Shown here: piece after piece, positions 35,928-46,399 of the stretch | Layout of the letters: each line of letters starts with the position of its first letter | Position numbering within the stretch: the stretch's first letter is position 1 | Assembly (NCBI GenBank): GCA_050084985.1 | Contig: JBITNC010000002.1 | Location: forward strand, 19,034,001-19,098,000 | DNA from: Nageia nagi | Taxonomy: Eukaryota > Pinophyta | Direction: 5' to 3' | DNA length: 64,000 nucleotides | Notes under the pieces: model-generated | The model's database searches: none | Told to the model about the DNA's origin: nothing | What the model saw: the letters and a program-made list of their open reading frames with translations, nothing else | Program-made: the position numbers and the translations under genes

Positions 35928-36412
35928 TTCTATTTGCTTGTGCTGCACTTATCAACTCTTCTTATCTCACTTCTATCACCCCTAACCAACACTTTGCTTT
36001 ACTTGGATTCTTCTATTATATTCCACAGCTCCTAGCAATGCGTAGTAGATACTAGCTTTGCAAATTTGTAAGCGAATACTTCTTATGAATTCTAGAATTT
36101 AGGTATTTTGGTGAGTAGTGCTCTTGGTCCTTTTATAGCTCCTTTCATTGATTGATGCACAATCTCTTGGAATGCGCACAATATCCTCATAGATGGTAGC
36201 ATTAATAACCGATTTGATATTATACGCTCTTTTTAGGAACTCTGAGATTTGATTTTCTATACCCTTTTGGAAACTTCAATTCTACCGATGCAAAAGTACA
36301 ACTACCACTAAGTTACTAATAAATAACTAACAACCATAACGATAAATTGAAATAAATGCAAATGGCACACTATTTACAATATGTGTACAAAATCATATTT
36401 TTTCAAAAAAAA
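35928..36412. other. Spacer between B integrase and the extra ORF
   Basis: About 480 bases without a coding signal. It could carry a promoter, splice acceptor or internal start for the extra ORF; no clear TATA box is visible on the minus strand. Confidence 0.45.
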
Positions 36413-37917
36413 TCATTGTCCCACACTTGCGGTCTTATATCGCTTTAGGTGTTGTCCATTAACTGAAATTAGCAATTTGCACCCATTTAATTTTGCTAGC
36501 TCAAAGGCATTTTTCCCAATGCATTTAGCTACTACATAGGGTCCAGACCATATGGATTCAAATTTTTTATGTTTCCTTGGTTTAGCTCTATCCTCATCCC
36601 ATTTCAATACTAAATCTCCTTCTCTGAAAGTATCTGGAGTTGATTTTCAACCATCAAACCATCTTTTTACTATTTCATTTCTTCTTCGAAGGTCTTGATA
36701 TCATTGATTTTGGAGCTCTTCTAGATGCAACAGTTCATTCATCTAAACCTCAAGAGATTCAAAATCCTCACCATATTCTTGCAAAACGTTTAAAACCAAA
36801 AGCTCGGAATGACTTGGTAATACTACCCTTTTATCGTATACCAATGTATATGGGCTAGTTTTAATGGCTGACTTTACTATGATCCTATCTATCCACAATG
36901 CCCAATTGAGCTTTTCGTGCCAAGTCTGGGGATTATCCTCCACTATTCTTTTAATAATTCGAATCAAATTCTTGTTTGTGGACTCAGCCAAACCATTACC
37001 CTAGGGGTAATAATTTGAGGAAGTTTTCCAATAGATACCTAATCTCATAGCAAAATCAATAACTTCAGCTCCTACGAATGCCAGACCATTATCCAAAATT
37101 ATCATTTGAGGAACACCATACCTGGTAATTAACTTTTCTACAAATCTTAGAATAGTCTTCTGATTTGCCTCTTTTACAGCCTCTACTTCTACCCATCTGG
37201 TAAAAAATTCTATAGCAGTAAGGATGAATTTGTGTTCGAAAGAGGAGTTTGGATTGATGACTCCGATAAAATCCAGCCCCCACTGTTGGAAGGGTTCTTC
37301 AACTTGGATTGGTTCCAATGGTAATGCCACATTTCTCTTTCTTCCCACATACCTCTGACACTTCTCACAATTTTGTACCTTTGCAAAAGCCTCTTTGAAC
37401 ATAGTGGGCCAATAATATCCTGCCTGAATGATCTTACCCATTGTCGTGTATTTGGAATAATGACCTCTAGACTCTCTAGAATGAAACTCTTCAATGAGCT
37501 TAGCTGACTTTGTTACCAGTACACATCTTAGCAAAACACCATTGTGATTTCTCCTATAAAGTATCTGATCTACCTTCATGTAATTCTGGGCGTGTATCTT
37601 GAAACACCTTCTTTGGGATGCATTCATGTTTCTTGGCAGTTTTTTGGTCTTAAAATATTTGCTTAATTGCTCCATCCAATCCTTTGTCATATCTTCATGT
37701 ATGGATTTTGGGGTTTCTTGTTCAACAAAGCATACCATCTCCTTTTCCAGTATCATAGGTTTTGCAAGTTGCTCACAAAGTGCTCTTCCTTTTATGAGCT
37801 TGGTGGGCCAAATTTCCACATTGTATTTTAGAATTTTTGAAATCCACCCGAGTCTTCCTTCTCCCAATTCTCCCTGCATAACATAAGACCTAACATCTGG
37901 ATGTATGGTTAGAATCA
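36413..37917 (-). pseudogene. Element B integrase
   Basis: The frame 37001-37918 holds the end of RNase H, then a zinc-binding domain (FHSRESRGHYSKY, CEKCQRY), LDFIGVINPNSS with the first Asp, and IILDNGLAF with the second. GNGLAESTNKN with the catalytic Glu follows after one stop at about 37000. The C-terminal part continues at 36743-36991 and 36413-36607 (WSGPYVVAKCIGKNAFELA) in the same phase. All DDE residues are present, and only a few stops break it. This is the best-preserved integrase in the window. Confidence 0.9.
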
Positions 37918-38272
37918 AAATCCTACTCTAAGCAATGTAATGTTTTAACTTACCGATCACTTTCACAATAGCTAGGACCTATTTTTTAATGAAAGTGTAT
38001 TTTTCCTCACAACTGTTCATAGTCTGGTTGAAAAATGCAACTGGGTATTCTTCATTTCTTTTGTACTTCTAGGTTAAAATGGCTGCAACACTAGTATCTG
38101 AACCATATGCGTATAGAATAAATTCTTTGCTAAAATTTGGATTTTTCAATACAGGAGCTTTTGTAATTGCTACCTTGATTTTCTAAAAAGCTTCTTTACC
38201 TTCCTCAGTCCATGCAAAAGGAGTATCCTTTTTTAGCATCCAGGTGATAGGTTTGATAATGTTTGAGAAATC
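37918..38272 (-). pseudogene. Element B RNase H (Ty3 type)
   Basis: This region reads KIKVAITKAPVL, FILYAYGSDTSVAAIL (usually DAS; the first catalytic Asp appears changed to Tyr) and ALAIVK-like and LKHYIA blocks, in the same phase as RT and integrase, with stops at about 38277, 38070 and 37930. It lies in the normal place between RT and integrase. Confidence 0.78.
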
Positions 38273-39052
38273 CTAAATAAATCTTCTGACAAAGTTAATC
38301 TGACCCAAAAAAGATTGCAGAGACTTCTTATTAGATGGGAGAGACAATTCATTTATAGCTTTAACTCTATTCGGATCAATAGCCCATCCCTCTTTTGAAA
38401 TGACATGGCCCAATAATTTACCCTCATCTACTACGAAGATAGACTTCTTAGGATTTAGGGATATACCATACCTCTTACATTTGATGAAGGCTTGCTCTAG
38501 ATGTTGAACATGCATGTTTCTATCATGAGAGAAAATAGTAATATCATCAAGGTATACCAACAAACTCTTATTTACCAGCTCTCCAAACGCATAATCCATA
38601 GCTCTCTGAAAGGTAGCCCCTGCATTGGATAGTCCAAATGGCATTCTCTGAAAAGAAAATGTGCCCCATTTTGTTGTAAAAGTTGTTTTGAACTGATCTT
38701 CATTCCAAACCCAAATTTGGTTATATCCCAAGAAGCCATCTATCAAAGAGAACTTTTTAGCTCTGGCTACAGTATTTAGTATTTGTTCCATTGGAGGTAA
38801 GGGGTAATGATCCTTCAATGATACTCTATTCAAACCCTAAAAATCTACACACAACCTTATCTCGCCATTTTTCTTCCGGACAGGCACAAGATTAGCTACC
38901 CAAGTGGAATGCTTGATGGGATAAATTATCCCATCCTTGTATAGTTTCAGCACCTCCTGCTTCATGGCAACTTCGATCTTGGGGTTTACTGGTCTTTGTT
39001 TTTGTCTGACCAGTTTAGCATCATCTATCAACTCGATTGTATGTTGTATCAC
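38273..39052 (-). pseudogene. Element B reverse transcriptase
   Basis: Complete RT blocks in one phase: DDAKLVRQKQRPVNP, YPIKHSTWVANLVPVRKKNG, RLCVDF-stop-GLNRV, DHYPLPPMEQIL, FTTKWGTFSFQRMPFGLSNA, the catalytic LVYLDDITIF, and LGHVISKEG. One TAG at about 38837 breaks an otherwise intact enzyme. Family role: copying element RNA to DNA in the virus-like particle. Confidence 0.92.
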
Positions 39053-39472
39053 TGATTTATCAAAAACCTTTAAATCATCATAAGACCAAGCAATAACATC
39101 AACATACGTTCTACATAACTGTACAATTTCTTGAATCTATTCTGAAGTATTAGATATACCAATTTTTAATGACTTACCTGAAAAAACTTCATGTTCTTTA
39201 TAGTTATCCGTGTTTATATTCATACCCCTTCTTTTTACTTGGTCACTCCTATCGAATAATCCTTCGAATGGAATCAAATATTTAGGGAGTTTATTATTAT
39301 TCAGCTACATTATGTCTTGTTTTTGGAAAACTTCGGAGTCCTCTTCTCCTATTGCATGACATACCGCTTGTTGTAATAAAAATTGATTAATTTGAGCTTC
39401 ATCCTGGAAAACCTACCAAAAGGAATCATTATCCAGAACTGATGGCCTGAAAATGAGCTGAACACCCTTCCT

Positions 39473-40216
39473 CTAGAACCAGTCATTGGTGGGATCAAAA
39501 TTGGCTCCCATTTGTGCTAATGCGTCAGCTTCTTGGTTGAACTTCCTTGGGATAGATTGAATATGCAATGATTCGAAATGCTCAAACAGATCCCAAACCC
39601 GATTCCTATAGGCTTTCAAATAATGATGTTTGATTGAACATTTACCTATCACTTGTTTCACGATCAAGTCTGAATCCCCTTTGATCTTTAGACACTAAAT
39701 TTTCATTTTGATAGCTTGTTCTAGTCCCAAGCAAAGAGCTTCATATTCTGCCACATTGTTGGAACATAACCAGGTGAGTTTGAAAGAAAATCTATGTACC
39801 TTACCAGTTGGGTTGGTCAGGATAATCCTAGCTCCGGATCCATTTTTGGATCTTGCCCCATCAAAAGACATCTCCCACATTTCATTTTTTCTAAAATCTT
39901 CCCTTGTGAGTTCCAGGATGAATGATTCCAGTTCTATTAAATAATAATTCCCAAACTCCATGTTGTAGATAGTGTTGAGCATGTTCATACTACAAGGGTC
40001 TTCGATTTGCAGTTCTTCCAGCAATTCATCTGATTCTTCCAATTCACCAAAGATAGCACAAACCTCCTCCTTTTTCTCTACATGAAACTCAAAAATTTCT
40101 TCATTATTCAGTCTTACTCTCTTATTTCCATAAGGGATCAAATAATGGGTGTAGTCCATTACTAGATAACCCCCTATTTTAGCTGTAAATTCTCTAGACA
40201 GACATAACCCGAACAA
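39473..40216 (-). pseudogene. Element B archaeal-type RNase H, upstream of RT
   Basis: It reads MSFDGARSKNGSGARIILTN, SNNVAEYEALCLGLEQAI, KIKGDSDLIVKQVIGKC and NQEADALAQMGA. These are the catalytic Asp/Glu/Asp blocks of the extra RNase H of Tat-like elements. It lies between protease and RT, while A and C have it after RNase H. One stop at about 39695 splits it. The 420 bases from 39053 to 39472 are the linker to RT, in the same phase (VIAWSYDDLKVFDK). Confidence 0.85.
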
Positions 40217-40243
40217 AGGGGGTAGCTCAACAACTACAACTTC

Positions 40244-40925
40244 CTAAATAATAATTACAGAGGGACACTTATGTATTTTCAGGACTACATCCTTGATTAC
40301 TCCTACTATTTTGACAGGTGTGGAATCCAGTTGTAGTACTTCGGTGGATGTTCTTGTCATAGGCAACCCCATCACATCGCACACTGCTTTAGGCATCTTA
40401 GTAGTAGCTACCCCAGAATCAACCAAATAATTATGAAGTACATATCCCTTGATTTCCAAAGTCATGTAAAAATATAGAGGTTTATTCTTTCCCATCCTCG
40501 GATATTTCGATGTCTCAAAAAGATTAAGCACTCTTTCCATTCCTTCATTCAATGCTATAAGAGATGTTTTCAGTAAATCAATTTGCCTGGGAATTTTTAA
40601 AGCTTCAAATAAGGACACTCTTGCAGGGGTTCTCTTTAGCTCTGCCATAATGTTGAACTCTAGAATGGCCAGAGGTTCGCCACTTTTGTTTTTGAATCTG
40701 TCAATAAATCTTTCCTAAAGTTGTAGAGTATCATCTTTTCTCTGATGTTTGGTAAGTGAAGGGAACCTTAACCTCTAGAGATTTGGATCATTGGCTTTGG
40801 GTGTCTGTTTGATTTCTAGAAATGGGAATTTTTGGGAAACCATTTCCTTTTCTAGGGTCTTTTCTTTAGAAACAGGAACTACATCTTGCTTTTTAGGAAA
40901 CACTAGACCAGAACTCTTTTAGGGT
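40244..40925 (-). pseudogene. Element B aspartic protease
   Basis: The active site reads YLVDSGVATTKMP with an intact DSG near 40415-40440, followed by LPMTRTSTEVLQLD and a hydrophobic GVIKDVVLKI block, the normal retropepsin pattern. Upstream is a basic linker (PKKQDVVPVSKEKTLEKEM). It is in phase with RT and integrase but one base out of phase with gag. Confidence 0.82.
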
Positions 40926-42290
40926 TCAACTTTTCTTTTCAGAATACCAGAGACTAGGGGTTTTTTTCCCAGATCTTATTTCCACAGTGAAAACTCCTAT
41001 ATCCGCTAGTGCAAAATTCATCAGGTTCACATCTTGGCTTATATTGTCAGCTACACCAGGTGGAAGAATACCCCCACTTCTTGATAAATATTCTTGATAT
41101 TGATAAATAGGACATGTTGCTTGCTCATGAGCATCATTGCAGGCCAAACACAAACCAGAGGCTGACCTGGAAGAGGAAGCTTGGCTTAAATCCTCATTCA
41201 ACACATGCTGAGCTTTTTCTACAACAGGATAAGGATATCTTCTTACGTTGCTTTGTCTACTTAGAATGGTAATCTGGTTTGCCATATTTCTACACAAGTT
41301 TTGGAGTTCCTGAATCTCTATCAATGAAGCTACCCCTTGATTCATATTAGGCTAATGAGGGGCTGGTAAGGCCAAGGGAGCTCTAGGGACTAGTAGGGGT
41401 GATGGCCACTGTTGGACAGGGGTGGGGATGCTGGCCAGTGGTGGAGCCAAACTAATTGCTTGAGGTCTCAAAATCTACTATTGGGTAGTTATTGGAAAAT
41501 AAGGCATTGGCATGCGACTTGGCAATTTCCCAACTGCAATAAGATAAGATTCAACATATACTGCTTGTCTATAGACCTTTGGGAAAGTATTTACTCCAAA
41601 ATTTTGGATTTGTAGAGAGAGATCTGGAGAAAAGGCTCTCAGGTAATACATTAAGGCTTGAAATTACTGAGGCTTGACTAGCATTAGGACTCTCATCCAA
41701 GTTTTTTGGAATCTAATATTGAAATCAGGGATATTTTCTTGGTCATATCTTTTAATTGAAGTGAACTATGTTAACAAGGAAAAAGGATCTCCTAATTCAT
41801 TAAATTCCAAGATAAAGGGCTCTGCCAGTTGAGCCCAAGTGGTTATAGATCCATTAGGAAGGCCCCTGTACCAATCTAGGACCTTTCCTTTGAAATACTG
41901 AGCCAGTAATCTCACCATGACATCTTCATGTTGGATATTATGAATCTTAGCTAGGCTAGCTACATCAACACAATGTTCATAAGCCATCATCTCTGAAGTT
42001 GCATCAAACTTCGGAAGAGTTTTGAAAACATTTGCTGGGATGTCATGCAACACCGCCAAGGCTATTGGTACCCCATTATCCCATTCCAGATAAATATTCT
42101 GAACTAGATTAGCCATTTTAGGAGAGGTATTTCTAGTATGAAGATCAAATGGTTCTAGCTTGGTAAAGGATTTTAGGGTGCTGATACTATTCAGAGATTT
42201 GGACTTGATCAGGGTCTTTCTCTTAGGAGCATCCAACGTTCTAAAATCTAGTGCTTCTTTTGCTGCTCTAGTTTTAGATCTAGTCCACAT
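40926..42290 (-). pseudogene. Element B gag
   Basis: The ATG at 42290 gives MWTRSKTRAAKEALDF. A capsid-like region follows (PANVFKTLPKFDATSEMMAY; VRLLAQYFKGKVLDWYRGLP; AEPFILEFNELGDPF). After a broken stretch (41346-41765), the second frame (40926-41345) holds a zinc knuckle CLACNDAHEQATCPI (C-x2-C-x3-H-x4-C). The gag phase changes to the pol phase in a run of seven As followed by four Cs near 40960. Confidence 0.88.
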
Positions 42291-42409
42291 AAACTATAGG
42301 TTGCAAAAGAAAATACAAGGTTCAAAAGCACATATGATATTTACAAACAATCTGCTTTAATACATACCATAGATAGTGCTTCAGCAGAGTCGCCAATAAG
42401 TTTCTTTGT

Positions 42410-42427
42410 GTCCCATCAGGCATGCCA
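42410..42427 (-). promoter_or_regulatory. Candidate primer-binding site of element B
   Basis: The minus strand reads TGGCATGCCTGATGGGAC about 11 bases inside the right LTR. It has the TGGC start and GGGA block common to primer sites of Tat/Athila-lineage elements. A second, TTGGCGACTCTGCTG, lies further in (about 42385-42399). I cannot match either to a specific tRNA by eye. Confidence 0.45.
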
Positions 42428-42438
42428 AAAAGAAATAC

Positions 42439-43917
42439 TATTGATTAGGATTGTGTAATATATACGCCATGAATAATCTCAACCAAAATAAATCAAGAAC
42501 AGACTATGGTGACAATCTGATCTCTAGAGAAGGCCGGTTCCTTATACATTGGGTGTCGGAGAAGTAACAGGAAAGAAAATAAAAGAGTAGAGTGCGAGGA
42601 ATTTAAGCAAAAGGCTTAGGGTAATAGGAAAGAAAATAAAAGAGTAGAGTGCGAGGAATTTAAGCAAAAGGCTTAGGGTAACAAGAGAGAAAGCAAAGGT
42701 AGATCATTAGTTCAGCGTGGGCTTTCACAGTGTGTGAAACCTTGGTCTGAATCTAGTGTAGCAGCTATTGTACAAGCTCTCACTCTCTAATAGTTTCCTA
42801 GCTTTACTCTACCATGTACCAGACACAGTTATACTAGCAGCTCATAATTATTATTCAGGAAACAAGCCAAGCTGCCATGATGTAACCAAATTAAGAATGA
42901 CAATTACAAGAGCTAGACAAGAAAGGTCAATAAAAACTACAGGTCTTTGAGAACAAATGTAAAGATCAATACTAGGGCTTCTGACCCTTCTTTCACTTTA
43001 TTTTCATATACTTATACTGAAGCAACAATAGTTACAAGAATTGTAGAACAGAAATGTTTACAAAAATGGCTTCAAGATTCTAGCCTTCTTTTAACTGATA
43101 CTACCTACATATGCCACTTGGTAGAATATTACAAAATTGGGTAGATTGCAGATGATACAGCTTCTTTATGACTGTGATATAACCTCTCACTATCCTCATC
43201 TCTTTTGGGGTATTCTATTTACTGGCTCTAGCTATTTGATCTCTCTTTGCTATTCTCATCTCTACATTCTGAAATGCTCTACTCATGGGCTCCGGCTATT
43301 TGATCACTCATTACTGACCTCATCACTTTTGGGACCTGATTTCATTCAAAAATGTGAACATCATTCTCCCTGTGATGTCATCTCTTACTTCTGGAATGTT
43401 TTACTCATTGGCTCTGGCTATTTGATTACTCCTTGCTGACCTCATCACTTTCAGGACCCGATTTCATTCAAAAATATGAACATTGTTCTCCCCATGACAT
43501 CATCTCTTACTTCCAGAATGCTCTACTCATCGGCTCTGGCTATTTGATCACTCCTTGCTGACCTCATCACTTCCAGGACCCAGTTTCATTCAAAAATGTG
43601 AAAATCGTTCTCCTCGTGATGTCATCTCTTACTTCTAAAATGTTTTAATCACTAGCTCTGGCTATTTGATCACTCCTTGCTGACCTCATCACTTCTAGGA
43701 TCCGATTTTGGGTTAAGGCCTGAAATCGTTGATGTCATCTCTTCCGAGACCTGGGTTACTCAACATTAACTTCAAGGGGCTTTTCTTCTTTCATAATGAA
43801 GCAATTACTTTTGAAAACTGTTCTTAAAACCCATTGTGATTATGCTTAGCTTACATCACCTCCGGAAGTGATCATACTTTCAAAAACCTTGGAGTACTGA
43901 TTATGTATTAATATACA
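42439..43917 (-). repeat. Element B right LTR
   Basis: 1479 bases, aligned with the left LTR over its length. It carries a 57-base tandem duplication (42569-42625 and 42626-42682) that the left LTR lacks, and lacks about 20 bases present in the left LTR (about 31346-31366). Confidence 0.88.
42569..42682. repeat. 57-base tandem duplication private to the B right LTR
   Basis: Two nearly identical copies start AGGAAAGAAAATAAAAGAG and end GGCTTAGGGTAA. The left LTR has one copy only, so this arose after B inserted. Confidence 0.88.
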
Positions 43918-43922
43918 AGGCT

Positions 43923-44190
43923 CACATCAAAATAATCATTGATATACTTTTTCCTTATGGAGAAGTATTGTTTACTTGTTCCATCACTTTTGCTATCTCA
44001 TTAGGGATAAGTCTTTAAAAGGTTTGAAGAGCTTTGGTGAATCTCATTGATTGATTATCGACATTTGGAGCATGCTCTTCTTTTATAATATTTGGATCAT
44101 TATTTTTCTAAGTTTGATACCTTGTTTCAACCATCCCAATAGTGGGATTTGAATACCAAATGGGATCTATGAATGAATTAGAGTCCATTT
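43923..44190 (-). pseudogene. Element A gag N-terminus
   Basis: ATG at about 44190 gives MDSNSFIDPIWYSNPTIGMV, followed by LIPNEIAKVMEQVNNTSP up to the B boundary; reading continues at 30906. No named domain. The start is inferred from the open frame and its place upstream of gag. Confidence 0.55.
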
Positions 44191-44894
44191 AGAGGGATAC
44201 ATGGATAAAATTGAAAGCAAAAATAAGCATAACTAAACTAAAATTTGCTAACAAAAATGGAAATAGATACACAACACCAAGCCTATGATATATTAATATT
44301 AAATATTGCTTTAGTGTGAATGCAATTTAAACAATCAACTTAATATGAAATGCAAGTCTAAATGAGTATAAAAATTATGATAAATAAAAAATTTCATTTA
44401 AATATCTAATGGCTTCTTTATTCGATTAGACTCTTATCTATTTATCTAACTCACATTTGTTTCCCTAAAAGATGATGCTAGACAAGCATTTATTAAGGTA
44501 AGGGTCAATCTCTAGGGGGGTGTAATGTTTAAAGGTATCTCAAGTACCTTCTATAGGAAGCTATCTCAAATATAGGGGGGATCCCACTTCAATTTTCAAC
44601 TCCAAGTAAGGGTTAGGCCATGGGAGTCAAATCCATGTGCCCTAGATACTCCTTAGGAATTTAATGGACTTTACTGTGATTAAGAAAATATGAATATGCA
44701 ACACTATGATGAAATGCAATCATGTTCCCTCAATAATGATTGATAATCACACCTAATTATGCTCTTTTTGAAATATTATTTCTTTTTGTAAATAAAAGTA
44801 ATGTAAAATTATTATTTTGGATGAAATAAGAAAAGAAAACATAAGTTCCAACAATAAGAAAAATTCTTCTTTAAGATGCAAATTTTATATACAA

Positions 44895-45148
44895 AGTAAT
44901 TCCCTTGTTGATGCAACAATACCTTCCAAGAGAAATGCAAAGGTTTCATTCAGAATCAATGCATAATGAAAGGAAACCCTTGGATGTAAAGAGCAAAGAA
45001 ATAGTCTGGACTAGATGCCAAAAATAATTCCCTTGTTTATGCAACAATACCTTCTAAGAGGAATGTAAAGGTTTCATTAAAAATCAATGCATAATGAAAG
45101 GAAAGCCTTGGATGCAAAGAGCAAAGAAATAGTATGGACTAGATGACA
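44895..45148. repeat. 127-base tandem duplication
   Basis: Two copies (about 44895-45021 and 45022-45148) share TAATTCCCTTGTTGATGCAA, AAAGGTTTCATT and GGACTAGATG, with a third start just after 45148. Non-coding. Confidence 0.88.
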
Positions 45149-45434
45149 AAAGTAATTCAAATCCTTAACCATACACCAATGTTCCCTCCAACTCCATGGT
45201 TTAATGCTTAGTAGATTACAAGTCTCTCATAAAATGAGAGAGCTTTCAAAAATGTGCCAATCAACAAGGTAAATTACAAACAACAAAACTAAAAATAGCT
45301 CCACACTTTTAACACAAGTGTGATCACAATCCCATAAGTATTTACAAATGCTCTACTTGTCTATGATAAGCCAAAAACCAAATCCTAATACAAGATTTTA
45401 TAAAAAGTTTTAAAAAATTGGTTCACTGTTATGA

Positions 45435-45860
45435 GGTGTAGTCAGAGTTGCACCTAGTCTTACATTCTCTAAGAAAATACCCACTCTATTTTAAGGTGTA
45501 ATGCATCTAGGACCTGTTAAGTATAGATTTTGGCTTGGATAGAGGTGTAGTGCATCTAGAGTGAGGCATATTACATTTGGTATGAGGTACAATATGTTTG
45601 GTGGTCCCTTAGAGGTTAAATTTGGGCTTTTATCAGGGCATAGTGCACCTAGGGGATATGCACAATGCACCTAGGGCTCAATGGTTAGGGCATAATGTGC
45701 TTAGGCTAAGGTGCAGTGTGCTTGGTATATTGGGTAAGGGGTGTAGTGTTCCTAGGTTGGGAAAACTTACACTTGGTATGATATGCATTTTAAGCCCTAA
45801 AATTCAATCTACAGCACTTGGTTCTATTTTGGGATGTAGTGAGCCTAGTACAAGTCATAA
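45435..45860. repeat. Array of GTGCACCTAGG-type palindromic motifs
   Basis: About ten imperfect units over 425 bases, such as GGTGTAATGCATCTAGGAC, GCATAGTGCACCTAGGG, CACAATGCACCTAGGG and GGCATAATGTGCTTAGGC. It is the longest of four such arrays in the window. Confidence 0.7.
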
Positions 45861-46343
45861 TGGGGATTATACTTGGCCAAAAATGGATGAGTTCAGCCTT
45901 GAAATTTTCATATCTAATCTATCCCTTAAATATGAAATTCTTCTTCAAATATCACTCAAATTTAATTTTTAATCCTTAAAAAAATTTAACTTCCCTCACT
46001 TTTGATGGGTAGAGGTTAAAAATCAAGAAATGCAAGTTTAAATAAAAGACTTGAAAAGGTTGAGAAAACACCAAATATGAGTAGCACTTGGTATTTACAT
46101 TTCCTTCACCATTTAATGTGTATTGAAACTCATACTTAAATCAAACCAAAACATATAAATGAGTTATTAACACACATAAATCTCAAATATACATAACATA
46201 TATTTTTCTTAGTTCGAATGATGTAAGATTATAGTAAAGATATGCTTCAAAATTTTAATTATATATCAAGACTTGAGAATAATCATAATAAAACCTAAAT
46301 TAAACTAACCTAGGTAGGATGATATCCAATTTAGACCCCTTAA

Positions 46344-46399
46344 GGGACATAAATGAGCTTGGAGAGAGTTTCCTCTTTCCAAATGGTAATTTAAGTCCC
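46344..46399. repeat. Long inverted repeat (hairpin)
   Basis: GGGACATAAAT pairs with ATTTAAGTCCC at 10 of 11 positions, and inside it TTGGAGAGAG pairs with CTCTTTCCAA at 9 of 10. Together they form a stem of about 21 pairs with an internal loop and a very short tip. Confidence 0.75.

Larger units (their letters stand above)
30912..43917 (-). mobile_element. Element B: 13 kb Tat-like Ty3/gypsy element with large extra ORF
   Basis: Bounded by direct LTRs with TG...CA ends and a perfect target duplication. On the minus strand it encodes gag, PR, an archaeal-type RNase H, RT, RNase H and integrase, then an extra gene region of about 3.35 kb. Coding is much better preserved than in A or D, so B is the youngest large element here. 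A tRNA-site-like TGGCATGCCTGATGGGAC (minus, 42410-42427) lies near the right LTR, but another such sequence lies inside the left LTR on the opposite strand (see findings). Confidence 0.88.
12625..44190 (-). mobile_element. Element A: old Tat-like Ty3/gypsy element, split by E, F and B
   Basis: Pieces of one minus-strand gag-pol are found in order on both sides of three insertions: gag N-terminus (43923-44190 and 30590-30906), gag (24290-26387), protease and spacer (22301-23770), RT (21640-22300, continuing at 15251-16075), archaeal-type RNase H (14640-15250) and integrase (12645-14400). Reading continues across the E and B insertion points once those elements are removed. A purine tract, TAGGGGGAGG on the minus strand, follows integrase at 12625-12634. 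It is closely related to element C by domain order and sequence. The LTRs are not identified. Confidence 0.8.

Noticed and set aside
40957-40972. Programmed -1 frameshift site in B
   Set aside because: AAAAAAAC is present, but its phase relative to gag does not fit the X XXY YYZ rule, and the shift needed is +1.
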